Source: Pisaster brevispinus
Taxonomy: Eukaryota; Echinodermata; Asteroidea; Forcipulatida; Asteriidae
Reading direction: 5' to 3'
Length of the DNA stretch: 64,000 bases
Assembly: GCA_023634235.1 (NCBI GenBank)
Contig: JAMKCF010000022.1
Location: 5,758,541 to 5,822,540 of the forward strand
Notes under the pieces: generated by a model
Database searches by the model: none
Told to the model about the DNA's origin: nothing
Seen by the model: the letters and a program-made list of their open reading frames with translations, nothing else
Shown: positions 1 through 10,686 of the stretch, one piece after another
Numbering within the stretch: position 1 is the stretch's first letter
How the letters are laid out: the number at the start of each line of letters is the position of its first letter
Made by a program: the position numbers and the translations under genes

Positions 1-373
1 CAGACTTTAGCGGTAAGCAGAGCCATAAATCTGGCAAAAACCCTGTTTGTGGCAAAAAATCATCTACAATTTCAAATCGCATTAATTTCTCATAAAATTT
101 GACCTCAGAAGAATCGTTTGAAAAAGTACTGACCGTAACCAGGAATGCTTTTCAGATTTTGTTTCGTTTTCTTTATTACTGGATTTAAATTCCCTGGCCA
201 GGCCGTTTTAGTTGAGGCAGGATGCAACCGTCTTGACAGGAAACTGAACTTCAGGCTGGCAATTTATCGTGATTCTCACTGCGTTTCCACCATGAGCTCT
301 TATAGACTGAATTTCAACCTCTGTTCCAATTTGGCAGCAAGTCCCGCGGTGCGTGGATGTGTGAGCGTGTCTA
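1..373. other. No feature seen
   Basis: Only short overlapping frames on opposite strands are present, with no recognisable product. I see nothing repeated elsewhere in the window. Confidence 0.5.
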
Positions 374-663
374 AACAATGGGAGAACAAAGAGTAGTCCT
401 CGATTTACAAGATTCACAAAGTCGTGTGTGTGTGAGCGTGTCTACCCGTTGAAACCGAGGACTTTAACAAAAGGGACCCGGGTGTTTGACAGAGCGTGGA
501 CGTTCTCGTATGACGGAGCGAGGACGTTCTCACTTCGCTTTTGTGTACAAAACCAATGGCGACGTCACTTTAAAAACCTTCAAACTAAAAAAAAAGTCGA
601 AACAATGAGATAACAAAGAGAAGTCCTCGATTTACGGGATTCACAAATATGTGTGTGTGTAAC
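374..663 (+). repeat. Imperfect direct duplication with TG tracts
   Basis: A ~62-bp block at 374-436 recurs at 600-662. Both share 'acaatg', 'gtcctcgattta' and 'ggattcacaaa' or a close variant, and both run into a short (TG)n tract. The ~165 bp between them is not duplicated. This could be two copies of a local repeat or the ends of a small element; no family is recognised. Confidence 0.6.
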
Positions 664-1986
664 ATTTAACTGTCATATGAGACAACTTTTACCGAGTTGT
701 TTATTTTGCAGAGAGCTTGGGGCAAAATATTAGTTTATGCAACAAGTTGGAATGTGTTTGTCAAGATGTTTTTTTTCAAGCAACAAATGTTTACAGAACA
801 GTCCAAATACCGAACAGGTTTGCAGGAAAAAAAGTTTCTGGGAATCAATCGTATGTATTTATTTGTTGCATCAGCTTCAGACGAGAGCAAACAATAATGA
901 TCTTTGTTAAACAAAAATGTGCATATTTTTTATCAGCTTCTTTCTAATTATGTCCAGCCTTGTGAGGTTCGTTTATACTCCGGTCAATGACATCCACCTT
1001 GCATTGTCCATAGAAGTCTTAATAAGCTATTATCTGAGTGCGTGAACTCGTATAGAAACGCCAAGGTTCGAATCGATCATACGGATTTGTAATCGACGCC
1101 GCCAGGGCTGTGAATGAAGTGTACCATGCATTATTTTGAGCATCACTTCCGACGACTATGATGTCTGGTTTTGTAACATTTTAAAAGATCATGCCATCAT
1201 CCCGTGCACTGCACCTGCTCCTTCTAAACTTCCCACTCAATCACCGGCCTGATGTCTCCGCACCACCGTCACTGTCGTGTACTCCCCGTGGTTAGATCAT
1301 GCAGTGTACTTGAATCTAGTGAACCCTTCGGGATAGACGGACGCTGCGGAGTCCTCGCGTCGTTTTTGCCCGGTTCAGTGACCCGTTTGATGTCCCAATC
1401 TGAATGCAAAATCCTACTTAAGTTCCATCTGGGTGTAATATTACCTTAGAGTTATCATCATATTCATTGGAAATCGATCGTAAGTCTCGACAGGATCACG
1501 TTCTTCATATCACAACAAAGTAAAGTTGGTCCACGTTCGTGAATCATCTACCACGTCTGGTATACCTGGCAACAGCCTGTGTTGTAGTCGGAGTACAGTG
1601 CACACACTCCAGCCACACACTTAAGCCTTGTTGTACAAATTCCGCTCTCTGCAGTAATGTTTGTACCCATCTGTCCTTCACAAAAACCAGGAGACTGCAA
1701 TCATCGTTACGTGCCCGTAGTCTGAGTCAGAAGTGAATGCACACACGATCTGATTTAGCCGAAGGACGAAAGATTCTACCAAGACCAAAGTTTGATGGGC
1801 AATAAAATGTTTTGCTATCAAAAAGGAAACAAAACCATCAGCCAAAATACTAGTCGAATATTAGCATGTTCAGTAGCGTGTATACATCGTGAAATGTTCA
1901 ACTATTATGCTATTAACCTTTTTGGACCACAGGCTTTTAGTGGGGCACATGGGGGAAATATTTGGGAGAATTTTGCCTTTGATTAA
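664..1986. other. Gene-free stretch
   Basis: Frames here stay below about 80 codons and most lack an ATG. One tRNA B-box-like string (ggttcgaatc, near 1064) has no matching A box. Nothing further is recognised. Confidence 0.5.
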
Positions 1987-2160
1987 TTTACCACACAGTC
2001 AGAGTATGTCATGAGAAAGATATTTGGCTACAGAGCAGATTTAAATTGTGAAAAAATATAGGTAGAATAGCAAGCCAATTTTTCAAAATGGCCGCCATTA
2101 CTTGTAATTCTATCAATTTCTAGCCAAACATCTTTCTCATGGCATACTCTGTGTGCCTAA
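1987..2160. mobile_element. Foldback MITE, ~37-40-bp terminal inverted repeats
   Basis: The arm at 1991-2030 (ccacacagtcagagtatg...) is the near-complement of 2121-2157 (...catactctgtgtgcc). Both carry 'atgagaaagat' and 'tttggcta' or their complements. The interior also pairs partly (tagaatagcaag with cttgtaattcta), so almost the whole element can fold. There is no open frame, so it is non-autonomous. No clean target duplication is visible, and the superfamily is unknown. Confidence 0.75.
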
Positions 2161-2973
2161 TCCCATGCTTGCATCATCAAACTTAAAGGCACAATCCAAT
2201 CACGTACCAGCCATGCATCTTGATACTTTGTCCTTGGTTATTATTTGTTAACATTCTCATGGTTATCCTTTGGAAATTGAACTAACCACTGTGGTTAAAA
2301 ACATTACATTAACATTGATGTGATTTGGTGCGTCTATACAAAGTGTCCTGTCGAAGTTTGCTCTATTCTGATGGGCTAGAAAAATTACTGAGAATTTTTG
2401 GCTGCACCGTCGATAAACTGGTAGATGTTTAGTCTGTGTTGGGAGATTCGAGGCGAAAGGATCACGTGAACTATTTTCATTAATTTTGCAGAGATGTGTG
2501 GGCATAAGTCCAGACCTATTTCAGTTGCCAGGGTGTCAGGATGTCGAGGGTATGAACAGTTCGAAGAGTCTCACGATGTCCGGAACTCCCCTGGATCGCC
2601 ACTTCCTTACCGGGGTCAACGACACGATGCCCCAGTCTTGTCACAAAACACAAGTCATCCCCTGTAGTGGTTTCATTTTCCACACTTCATAAACTGTCAC
2701 AGAAATTTATGTTTTTCTGAGGTATCGATGAAAGTGCAGGTGGCTTTCACCTGGTAAAAAAAAGCCAATATGGACATTGGAAAGGCGTTTGTGAAACGGT
2801 AGCGTATTAAATTGCCATGAGAAAACACGATGCTCTTCTGCTCACGATACCTTTGTGTGTCATTGTAGATGATCGCTTTTCAGAAATTTTGTTTTCTTTT
2901 TGTGAAGCTTGCTGGAAAGGGTTGATGAATCATTTTTACAGAAACTTGCAGTGTTGATTAATATAGTCATTAA
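2161..2973. other. Gene-free stretch
   Basis: Contains only short frames (for example 2486-2692 plus, 2263-2505 minus) with no recognisable motif. It leads into the LINE fragment at 2974. Confidence 0.45.
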
Positions 2974-3199
2974 ACCGGTAACAGAAACAGTAAAGGATTA
3001 CTTATGAGGAAAAACTTCTTCTCCCAACAGGTTGTTGAGTTGTGGAACAATCTGCCTGAACATGTGGTCAATGTTGGGACAACAAACAAGTTCAAAGAAG
3101 AAATTGACAAGTTCTGGAAAGAAAATGGATATGAGGTACTAAAAGGCTTTGACCTATAAGTTTCACCCATCAATCCTAAGTAAGTAAGTAAGTAAGTAA
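2974..3199 (+). pseudogene. 5'-truncated LINE: reverse-transcriptase ORF C-terminus plus TAAG tail
   Basis: The frame at 2974-3159 reads ...RKNFFSQQVVELWNNLPEHV..., then FK..ID.FW, and ends in TAA at 3157-3159. RKNFFSQRVV-WNSLPE-VV...F-LDKFW is the usual extreme C-terminus of ORF2 in CR1/L2/jockey-type non-LTR retrotransposons. The stop is followed by a very short 3' UTR and a (TAAG)n microsatellite at 3176-3199, as expected for a LINE 3' end. An upstream in-frame stop at 2971 and the lack of any RT core show it is a dead, 5'-truncated insertion. The exact clade is not determined. Confidence 0.75.
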
Positions 3200-3319
3200 C
3201 ACTGGAAATCACATGAAAGTCATGCACAATCATGCACAATTGTGTTTGACAATCATAACTAGTTAAACAAATAGGTCTTTTGAACCGTGGGTTAAAATGT
3301 ATAACATCTTCTATTACAA

Positions 3320-3592
3320 ATCTTGTTTGTTTGTTTGTTTATTGTTTAGCTGATATTCCCAACAAGGGAAAAGCTCTCCCACAAGAGGATATATACGCCA
3401 AGCTGGCAACAAACTATCTCTCCGATTGAAACTTGGTTGAACGTCTATAATTATAAACTTCACAACTAAATACATTGATGACATTACTGATTTTAGTAAT
3501 TGTGAAGTCAGCACTTAGCTCGGGCGGATTTGACCCCATAACCTTGTATATGAAAGTCCTGCCGTCTAACCACTTGACCACGCGTAGCAGTT
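3320..3592 (-). mobile_element. tRNA-derived SINE, minus strand (family shared with 13825-14270)
   Basis: Read on the minus strand, a tRNA-like head at about 3592-3520 has an A-box-like string (gtggtcaagtggttagacgg) and a B-box-like string (ggggtcaaatcc, 3527-3538). A body follows with 'atagacgtt', 'gagagatagtttgttgcc' and 'cctcttgtgggag', then a (CAAA)n-type tail ending near 3320. The same body segments occur in the same order in the plus-strand copy at 13825. The two copies are clearly diverged, so this is an old family. The partner LINE is unknown. Confidence 0.8.
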
Positions 3593-3945
3593 CTACAATC
3601 CCTTCAAGAAATTGTCAAAGCAAGAGACAGATATAGAAACGAACTCAACTTTTATAATAGACATTGAGTATTGTTACTAGTTGATGAATTATTAAATTTA
3701 GGTGTACCTGATGTCTAAAAGTTTGCATTTTGAAACAAGAAACCTATCGATTTCAAAACGAGGTATAGGCCTAGTCTTAATATTCCATTGATTATGATCC
3801 ATAACAGGTAATAATCCAAAAACCTTATGCTGATTTTTAATGTGGAGCTTACCGTACTTATTAGGAACTTGAAACCAAAAACCTTTGGTTCAAGCAATAT
3901 TTTCATCTGAAATGCTGTCACGTGTCAGCCAACTAGGTTCTTATT
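3593..3945. other. No feature seen
   Basis: A+T-rich, with one 68-codon minus frame at 3715-3921 that resembles nothing I know. Confidence 0.45.
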
Positions 3946-4542
3946 TCAATTAAGCAAATCAAAATAAGAATATAAAGACATGAACACACTCCATGTCAGT
4001 GTTATTCGGTGATGTTCTTCTGGAAATGTGATTATTATTGTTTGCTGAGAATTCATGCATGCGTTTGAAAATTGTGCATTGAAAAATATATGATGGGAAT
4101 GAATGGTCCAACAAGAAAATAGTTGTTGTATCAATCCATTCAAGGTATGTGATAGATTGTGATTAGACCGATCTACAATGTTGCACATTCGTGTATGTTT
4201 ATAGGGGCTAATGATTGAGCTTATGGTCCGTTTTTCATTGAAGAACAAATGCATTTTGATCAAAGTGTATTTGCCCAAGGATTCTAAGCGTGTATGAATT
4301 GGGCTAATACTATGCATTTCAAATTGACTGTGCTCAAACATGATATGCAAAACCATGTCTTCCATATACAGACTTAAAGTTATTGAGAGAAAATCGCACC
4401 GTTTTCTAATCCTAGATTTGGTGCAACATGAAGCAGCCCCAATATATAAGGCAAACATCAGTATCATATAATCGTATACATCATTCCAGTCACGTCGTAT
4501 TAAGCTCATGCAACTTAGGTAGATACAGTTCCGAGGAGGCAC
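3946..4542 (-). CDS. Unrecognised long open frame (198 codons)
   Basis: This is the longest uninterrupted frame in the window. It runs stop-to-stop over slightly more than 200 codons; the first ATG lies well inside and the listed start is GTG. The translation has charged and aromatic stretches (RRDWNDVYDYMILMF near the N-end) and a possible hydrophobic segment (MILMFALYIGAASCC). It is rich in His, Ser, Ile and Cys. I recognise no domain. At about 36% G+C a frame this long is not expected by chance in 64 kb (rough estimate well below one), so it may be a coding exon, a decayed gene or an antisense shadow. No splice sites or promoter could be tied to it. Confidence 0.2.
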   Translation of the reverse strand: MPPRNCIYLSCMSLIRRDWNDVYDYMILMFALYIGAASCCTKSRIRKRCDFLSITLSLYMEDMVLHIMFEHSQFEMHSISPIHTRLESLGKYTLIKMHLFFNEKRTISSIISPYKHTRMCNIVDRSNHNLSHTLNGLIQQLFSCWTIHSHHIFFNAQFSNACMNSQQTIIITFPEEHHRITLTWSVFMSLYSYFDLLN

Positions 4543-6066
4543 ATTCCTTGCAATACATTTTAGGTATTACTGGTTGAAATTAAATCAAGGTAAAACTGGA
4601 TGTCTTCAAAACCACAGCCAACAAATCCATCCGTATCGCTAAAAACTCAATGTTAACCATTTCTAGTTTTTCAGAACGTGATAAAACGACAAGCTGCAAT
4701 CAGACTCTTGTATTAGAAGTTAATGCTAGAGAAGACAAATGTCACTTTGCGTTTATTTCATCTTGCTTACTTAATCTTGTTTAAAGCACGCGGCCAACAT
4801 CGGTAATTGTCAACTTTGTAAACCCTTATAAGGTGCTTCACACATGGGTCTCTTAAAACAAAACCTTAAAAACTCGTCTTACAAAGAAAGAAAAAAATAT
4901 TCGCTTTAAGACGCCTGTAGATGAAGCGCCATATAAACTAGTCATTATTAGTCATATAAACTAGTCAAACCGTGGTTTGTGAACTTTTTAAAAAAGAGGG
5001 TCGTCTGCCCGTATTTCGTTTAACATTTGACACGAAAATGGCGTTCTTGTACAACTTTTCAAGGCGACTGAAAAATTGCTATTATTATCTTGAAGATTTT
5101 TAAATACAGTTTACACAAAAAGTTGTAATGCGTGCATGGTTAATGCACAGAACTTGGATATTGGAATATATTTCTTTTGGAACACAGAAGTTAGGGTATT
5201 TCACAAAGAAGTCCGTGCTGAAACATAAAATTATAGACCCGTTCTTGTACAATAAAATGTTATTAAGTACGGGAGACCAGCGGCTCACAAAAAACGGCAA
5301 ACCGAAACGGCCAAAATGAAGTCAACATGCCAAATATGAAAGGATGCAACCTTGCAATTGTAGAGGAATCATCTAAATTATCAAGTTTTTTGAAATTTGT
5401 AACTAAAGGCCTATTGTAATTTCTATATTTCCAAATCCGATGAGGGTTATCATAATTTGTCAACCACCATAACCACCATATTAATATCAAGAAAACGTAG
5501 CTTACTGAGTCACCATAAACCCAAAACATTATATAATAAAGCACTGTAATACATAAACCGCTTAAGAAATAGTTCTTAAATTAGTTTTACATTTTCCAAA
5601 AACATTTGCACTTACACTTTTAAGTTATTTTTTTCCTGTCATTTTGAATTTATTTGGCTTCGTTGGTTCGTAGTAAGCAGAAGCACGAAAATGGGACCTC
5701 GGGGCCAGACTTCATGAGGACGCCAAGATCAGCTGTGGCGGCGCTTTACGACCATTTATTTCCGCTATAAATAGAGTTTCCCGGCATAATCTGCCAGCTA
5801 CGTGAATAAGGTATGCTTACCTATGCTTTGCAGCTATTTTTGTAAACTTTATAGACACATACAAGCGTCAAATTTCTCGTTACCTTGAGAAACACGCAAC
5901 ATTCAACATGAATCGATAGCAGGGGGAGACACAATTTCCGGGGGACACTTTCTGATAACCTTTGTGTATTTGAATTGGGCGTGATTTACGGGTGCACGGC
6001 ACACTTTTTACCCCAAATGGCATTTAGTCACATTACAGCACATTTGTAGCCCCGACCCATATTGTG
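4543..6066. other. Gene-free stretch
   Basis: Contains a small direct repeat (ataaactagtca, twice within 4930-4970), with no other structure. Short frames near 5100-5544 overlap on both strands and look random. Confidence 0.45.
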
Positions 6067-6251
6067 TTAAAGGGGCTGTGTCGTCATGATCAAGGCAGGC
6101 CTGTGGCTGTACGAAATGGAATAAACTCTCACCCACGTGCTGCACGCGCGGCGCACGCCCTCCCTTCGTATCATGAAGAGCGTGTGCGCGTGCAGTAACA
6201 TGGTGAGAGTTCATTAAGGCCTGTTTGATCATAACGACACAGCCCCTTTAA
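6067..6251. mobile_element. Foldback MITE with TTAA target duplication
   Basis: The core at 6071-6247 begins AGGGGCTGTGTCGT and ends with the complement ACGACACAGCCCCT. It is bounded by TTAA at 6067-6070 and 6248-6251. Pairing continues inward for most of the length (aactctcacc, ctgcacgcgc and their complements), so the 177-bp element is nearly one hairpin. TTAA duplication is typical of piggyBac and some Kolobok-type DNA transposons. There is no coding capacity. Confidence 0.85.
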
Positions 6252-6586
6252 CAAAAATTACTATTGCGCCTTCATTCCGACAAAACACTGTAACGCAGAT
6301 CTTTATGCTTTACATTTTGCTGTAACTTCTCCGGATTGTTGATTCGATTCCTAAGCGTGTGATCAGAGTGGAGTGCGGTCTCTCGGTAATGACGATTGGG
6401 ACAAAATGAGCAATGAAACTATAGATGGCTCAAATGTTATTTACTTGTGACTTCTAGCAATAAAATGTACAGAGAGGGGCTGGATCTAGCTCGAAGGTAT
6501 AGACTGTGCAAGTCTCGCGCGTATTCGAACATTGAGACCCGTTAAATTGCGCGAGTTTGTCTCCTTCACGCGTTAAAGCAATGTAT
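6252..6586. other. No feature seen
   Basis: Spacer between two MITEs. The minus frame spanning 6454-6750 runs into the next element and is treated as a chance frame. Confidence 0.45.
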
Positions 6587-6818
6587 GTGTGATCATAGCC
6601 CGAACATCTGACGTCACACTTCGAGGCTCGTGAATAACGCCAGATATCAGCTAGACCGGATGTTGGCAAACGTACCTTTGACCTAGCATTCATTTCAAAC
6701 GGACACTCGCAGAACAAAACAACGCTACGTGATGTATCCAATGAAATCATTGGGCCTTAAGACCAGTACCTGTCTTTATCCTTGCGGATAAAGACAGGGG
6801 ACTAGTCTAGTGTGATCA
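6587..6818 (+). mobile_element. Non-autonomous element with 9-bp TSD and terminal hairpin, copy 1
   Basis: The element at 6596-6809 starts TAGCCCGAAC and ends AGTCTA. It is flanked by perfect 9-bp direct repeats, gtgtgatca, at 6587-6595 and 6810-6818. The right end (about 6760-6809) forms a ~22-bp-stem hairpin built on 'tgtctttatcc' / 'ggataaagaca' with a 4-nt loop. A second copy at 24382-24589, reverse orientation, is about 95% identical by eye, with one 5-bp indel. TAG...CTA termini and a 9-bp TSD are compatible with a Mutator-like non-autonomous element, but the superfamily is not settled. There is no open frame across it. Confidence 0.85.
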
Positions 6819-7099
6819 TAGAGCAAGGAAATGGGGACCAAAGCGGTGCTAAAAATGTTTGAATCGCGCAAATCTTGCACGGTCTATTAGAGAGGCAAGT
6901 CTCTTGCTCCAATGCAGAATGTTGGAGAAGTATGGGTATACAGTCAAAGTGAGAAGTAAATGTTGGAAACACATTGTAAACGAATTCGATGGTGGATGAG
7001 GTCTTGATTTAGAAATGATGTCACACAGAAATAACATGTATAAATATCAAGTAATAAACCACAAGGGAAACTGACTGGGTATTTTTTTTTTTTTATTAA

Positions 7100-7210
7100 T
7101 TTGGGTTTGAACAAAGAAAAATTGACTGGAGCAGGACTTGAACCAACGACCTCCGGATTAACGTACCGGCGCTCTACCAACTGAGCTATTTTTCTTTGTT
7201 CAAACCCAAA
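7100..7210 (-). mobile_element. Perfect 23-bp inverted repeat enclosing a tRNA-Asn-like sequence
   Basis: 7100-7122 and 7188-7210 are exact reverse complements (tttgggtttgaacaaag...). Between them, on the minus strand, lies a tRNA-like core with A box (tagctcagttggtagagc, complement of 7171-7188), an anticodon arm with a GTT-type loop, and B box (ggttcaagtcc, complement of 7133-7143). The 3' acceptor strand should pair with 'gactgga', but the 5' strand is replaced by the inverted repeat, and position 33 is C instead of T. It is therefore not a functional tRNA gene. A partial copy of the 3' half with the same flank is at 13163-13206. It reads as a tRNA-containing MITE-like repeat. Confidence 0.75.
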
Positions 7211-8492
7211 GAAATAACATGATGACATCATTTTAAGAACAAGGTTTGGTGACGTCATTGCTGGGTGATGTAATGGTTAATAGGAGAGTTCATTGGGGAC
7301 GGGCTCACTGTCTATTACAGATTATATGGGTCACCTGTGATATGCAGAATTGGGGAAGATTGAAATGGGTGTGGTGTCAGTCTGACAATACCAACTCTAA
7401 CTGAAAATAAAACATCAAAAACTAAAATAGCCTTCGCCATTTTGTCGACTTACTCTGCTACACTACGTCTGTGACGTGCATTATTTATCCATACACGCAC
7501 AATTGGCTCGTTGTCAGCCCACTAAGACCAGAACATGGAAGCTTCTTATGGGTGGCTCATTAGTGGATCGTTGCACGATTTCTATTCTCTGCCCGAATGT
7601 CCAAAATTCCGGGCCAAAAAGTCAATTACTTTCTGGTCAAAAGCAATTTCGTCTGATGATGAGAATATTAAAAGTAAGTCATTGATAAAATTGCTCAACC
7701 TTTGATTGGAATTAAAATTGGAAATTTGTTGTTGTCGTTACGCTGTCATGATTTCAATTTGCTTGAAATCTCATCTCATTTTGTAAAAAACAGTAGATTA
7801 TTAACGTTCCCGCCGTGCATACGATAGAGCGAGACGAGTCCCGGCAGTATCACCTGTTTCCGTGGATACTTGTTTTCATGTAAATGCATTCACCAGCAAC
7901 AAGCGTTGATTCACGTGATAGCAGGAAACATTCCCGGTGACTGTTGCTGGATATAGTTAGTTTCATCGTAGCCGTGGGGGCACAATCTGATCAAAAAACG
8001 GTTTGGATTTAGAAAGAATCTAAAACTGTTTTTAATAGGGATGGTGGACCAGTTTTCGAATGTTGTGATGTCATCTGGCACTCACGCACCACAGCTAAAC
8101 AAACTCATATCATAGAATCTGTCCCAAAGTGTGTCTGTAAAATTACTTTGGGTATTTATTATAATTCATATGAATCTGCTCCTTTATCTCTCGACTTGAT
8201 TCTATGCCTAATCATTTTTTCATGCCCTCGAGATAGTTTTCATTTGCATTTTGTTTCACTTCTGCTTGTATGAATCATCGGCAAATTTAGGTTGCATTTT
8301 TATTTGGCTAACGGCTAGCAGTGGTAACGAAGTAGACACTGTGCTAAGAAGATTACGTCTGCTAACAGGCTTTATGAAATAAGCCTTTCCCAAGAAATTT
8401 GCTAATTACTTTCACGCTTGCGTCATGTGGTTGTGCGCTAGTCAGCCCACAGTCGGCCCAATACAAAAAACTTATTCCATCATTTTGCCAGC
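7211..8492. other. Gene-free stretch
   Basis: No frame above about 70 codons and no repeat shared with the rest of the window. Confidence 0.45.
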
Positions 8493-8641
8493 CAGTGGGA
8501 GACTTTGGAACGCTAGGTGGCAGAAGACTTACCAGGAAAAATTTCCATCAGTTACGTAATTCTGAGCATGCGCAAATTACCGAGAACAAGGAGTTTACCT
8601 GGTAAGTCTGTTGCCACCAGCATCCCAAAAGTCCCCCATTG
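8493..8641. mobile_element. Foldback MITE, ~45-bp arms
   Basis: The left arm at 8493-8535 (cagtgggagactttgg...cttaccagg) pairs imperfectly with the right arm at 8592-8641 (...cctggtaagtctg...agtcccccattg). The ~56-bp centre includes 'ttacgtaattctgagcatgc'. Frames that cross it are artefacts of the palindrome. No clear TSD. Confidence 0.75.
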
Positions 8642-9850
8642 TTTGTGCAATTTACATATACTTTTTTCATAGGAAAGGTTGGCCTTTGGAAAGCTTCGAT
8701 AAAGCTCCCGTATGTAGCTTTAGTAAGGTCTTTTTCATGTCAAAACGTGTCTTGCCGTCGCGACGTAAGTTTTACAATAGTATTTTTTATGCAGTGGTGT
8801 TGCATTGCGATGGCACGATGCGACGAACGACGTGGCACGACGCGACGGACGTTGGTAGGGCCTACAAGAAGGCCGAAAGCAAGACCCAACGGTAGATGTC
8901 CAGACGCTTCAAGACATCGCCACACGCACAACGTAAGCATTGGATTATTGTTGTCTTTACAATACCACAGTTCAGTCACCCGGTTGAATTGTCATATGGC
9001 ATGTTACCGAAATCTCTACACACAATGATATCCAACACTACCAGTGTTTGTTTTGCCTGTAAACAAGCACTTCAACATTCCTTAGCTTCAAAGGAATATA
9101 TCCCGAGAGAATACTACACGAATAATGAAATCTATCAAGTTTGCTAAATATTTGAGACTGTATTCACTCTACAGGAACTGCTCAAGGAGCCATGTCTCTT
9201 TCAATACAGTCAAAGCAAACACAAGTCAATATTGGTGCAGTACGCATCTTCATTGTATCACGTGAGATGGCAGTAGTCCCGTTTAGCGCCCGCTGGCCGT
9301 CGCATCACGATGAATTAATAATTGACCGTGCAAGTCGCGTACTCGAACATTTTTGGGACCACTTTGGTCACACGTGTATTGCTGTAACTTTAACATGCAT
9401 TGCGCTCTCTAACGAGTCCAAAATGTTCGAAGAGTTTGAGACTTCCACAGTCTATGACGGTGACCTTGGTGATGTGACGGCCAGTGACAAGGTTAAACTT
9501 AAGTTCTTACATCCATGTACAGCCACAGGCCTGCTGTGATCATGACGCCTTTATTATTAAGTTACTATAAAGCAAATATAGTATCAAGTTTGGATTGAAC
9601 CAAACAATTCCTACACATGATCTTACCACGTCATTCTTGGACTTAAGAAGGAGGATTGACTGTATTTGCAAACGAACAAAATTCTATAAGCTTAAACAAA
9701 GTTCACAAAATAATGAATAATAGCACCCCTACAATCAGTGTACACTACAAATATATTTTGATAAAAAGCATGCGAACAATTGTAACTTCCAAGTCAATAT
9801 GATTTAAGAATATCCTTCAAGTAGATTACTCATGTAATAGAGAAAACAAT
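8642..9850. other. No supported gene
   Basis: Three overlapping plus frames between 8611 and 9147, and one at 9192-9539 (115 codons, ATG start), show no domain. The high Arg/Thr content of the first group comes from a local ACGACG-rich stretch near 8818-8852. Frames of this length are expected by chance at this base composition. Confidence 0.4.
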
Positions 9851-10236
9851 TTACTTATTTGTATTGTTAAAATCTATTATAAGATTACTTTTTGCAATTG
9901 AATACCATCGGTAGCACTGTTTTGAATAAATCAGTTTGAACTCGCCCTTCATTCTGAACAAAACAGCACACCTGGACGGCACTTCGTCTGAGTTTATAAA
10001 ACACTCTATGTTAATCAGCCATACAATCAATGCACTAATGGCTGAGATAAATATAAACTTGCAAATATAACATTTGTTCTTCTCTTTGTATGTTCTATAC
10101 AGACAAGCCATCAACCACAATCTATTTCCCGTGTATACGACGTCTCGAACTGGTTCGCTGAAGGGAATAGCAGTGGTCAGTTGGGAATTCAACAGCAAAG
10201 TCAGGATTTGCATCAAGGTATTAACAATTTCTTTCT
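9851..10236 (-). CDS. Possible terminal exon, unrecognised
   Basis: On the minus strand, a pyrimidine-rich run ending in 'tttgcatttacag' at about 10237 resembles a 3' splice site. It is followed by about 128 open codons to a TAA. The translation contains a Cys pair (NKCYICKF) directly followed by a ~20-residue hydrophobic segment (FIFISAISALIVWLINIECF), i.e. one possible membrane span. It ends with a basic, Tyr/Asn-rich tail. I recognise no family. A candidate first exon lies upstream on the same strand at 12720-12980, but joining them is speculation. The length alone is within chance expectation. Confidence 0.2.
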
Positions 10237-10686
10237 GTAAATGCAAACAAACTTTCTATGTTGACCCAATGCGCTGGAGAGCTTTGAGTGCGTTTATTTT
10301 TTCTCCAGAAATAGTCAACAAATATTTTGAATGAGTTTTTCTTCTCGCAGCGAACAACGATGCTTTTTGTGTAATTTACTTGCAACGCGTAGGTTGTTTC
10401 AATATTAAACCACTAACTCGCTCGTAGCATTTGCTGAGAGCCAGTATTTATTTCCTTTGGGGGTTTCCGTAAACCTTTTTACGACTACTAAGTACGATAA
10501 CTGATTATGTGAAATTGTAACGATATTGACAAGAGCAACCTGGAGATTTAAAACATGACAAATCTAACTTGTTCACCAAAACAGTGTCTCGCGCGTTTTC
10601 CATTATTTGTGTCCCGATGGTCAAAGTACGTAAAATGTCGCGTCCGGAGAAAAGTCACGAAATGCTACACGAACAGTGACGTCACT
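10237..10686. other. No feature seen
   Basis: Would be intron if the downstream exon candidate is real; otherwise plain A+T-rich sequence. Confidence 0.4.

Noticed and set aside
6760..6814. Helitron 3' end (hairpin followed by CTAG)
   Set aside because: Helitrons make no target duplication; here both copies have perfect 9-bp direct repeats.
7126..7195. Functional tRNA-Asn gene
   Set aside because: The 5' acceptor strand does not pair with the 3' strand, position 33 is C, and the core is trapped in an inverted repeat.
8611..9147. Three overlapping plus-strand frames as a gene
   Set aside because: Lengths are within chance, composition reflects an ACGACG-rich patch, and part lies by a foldback MITE.
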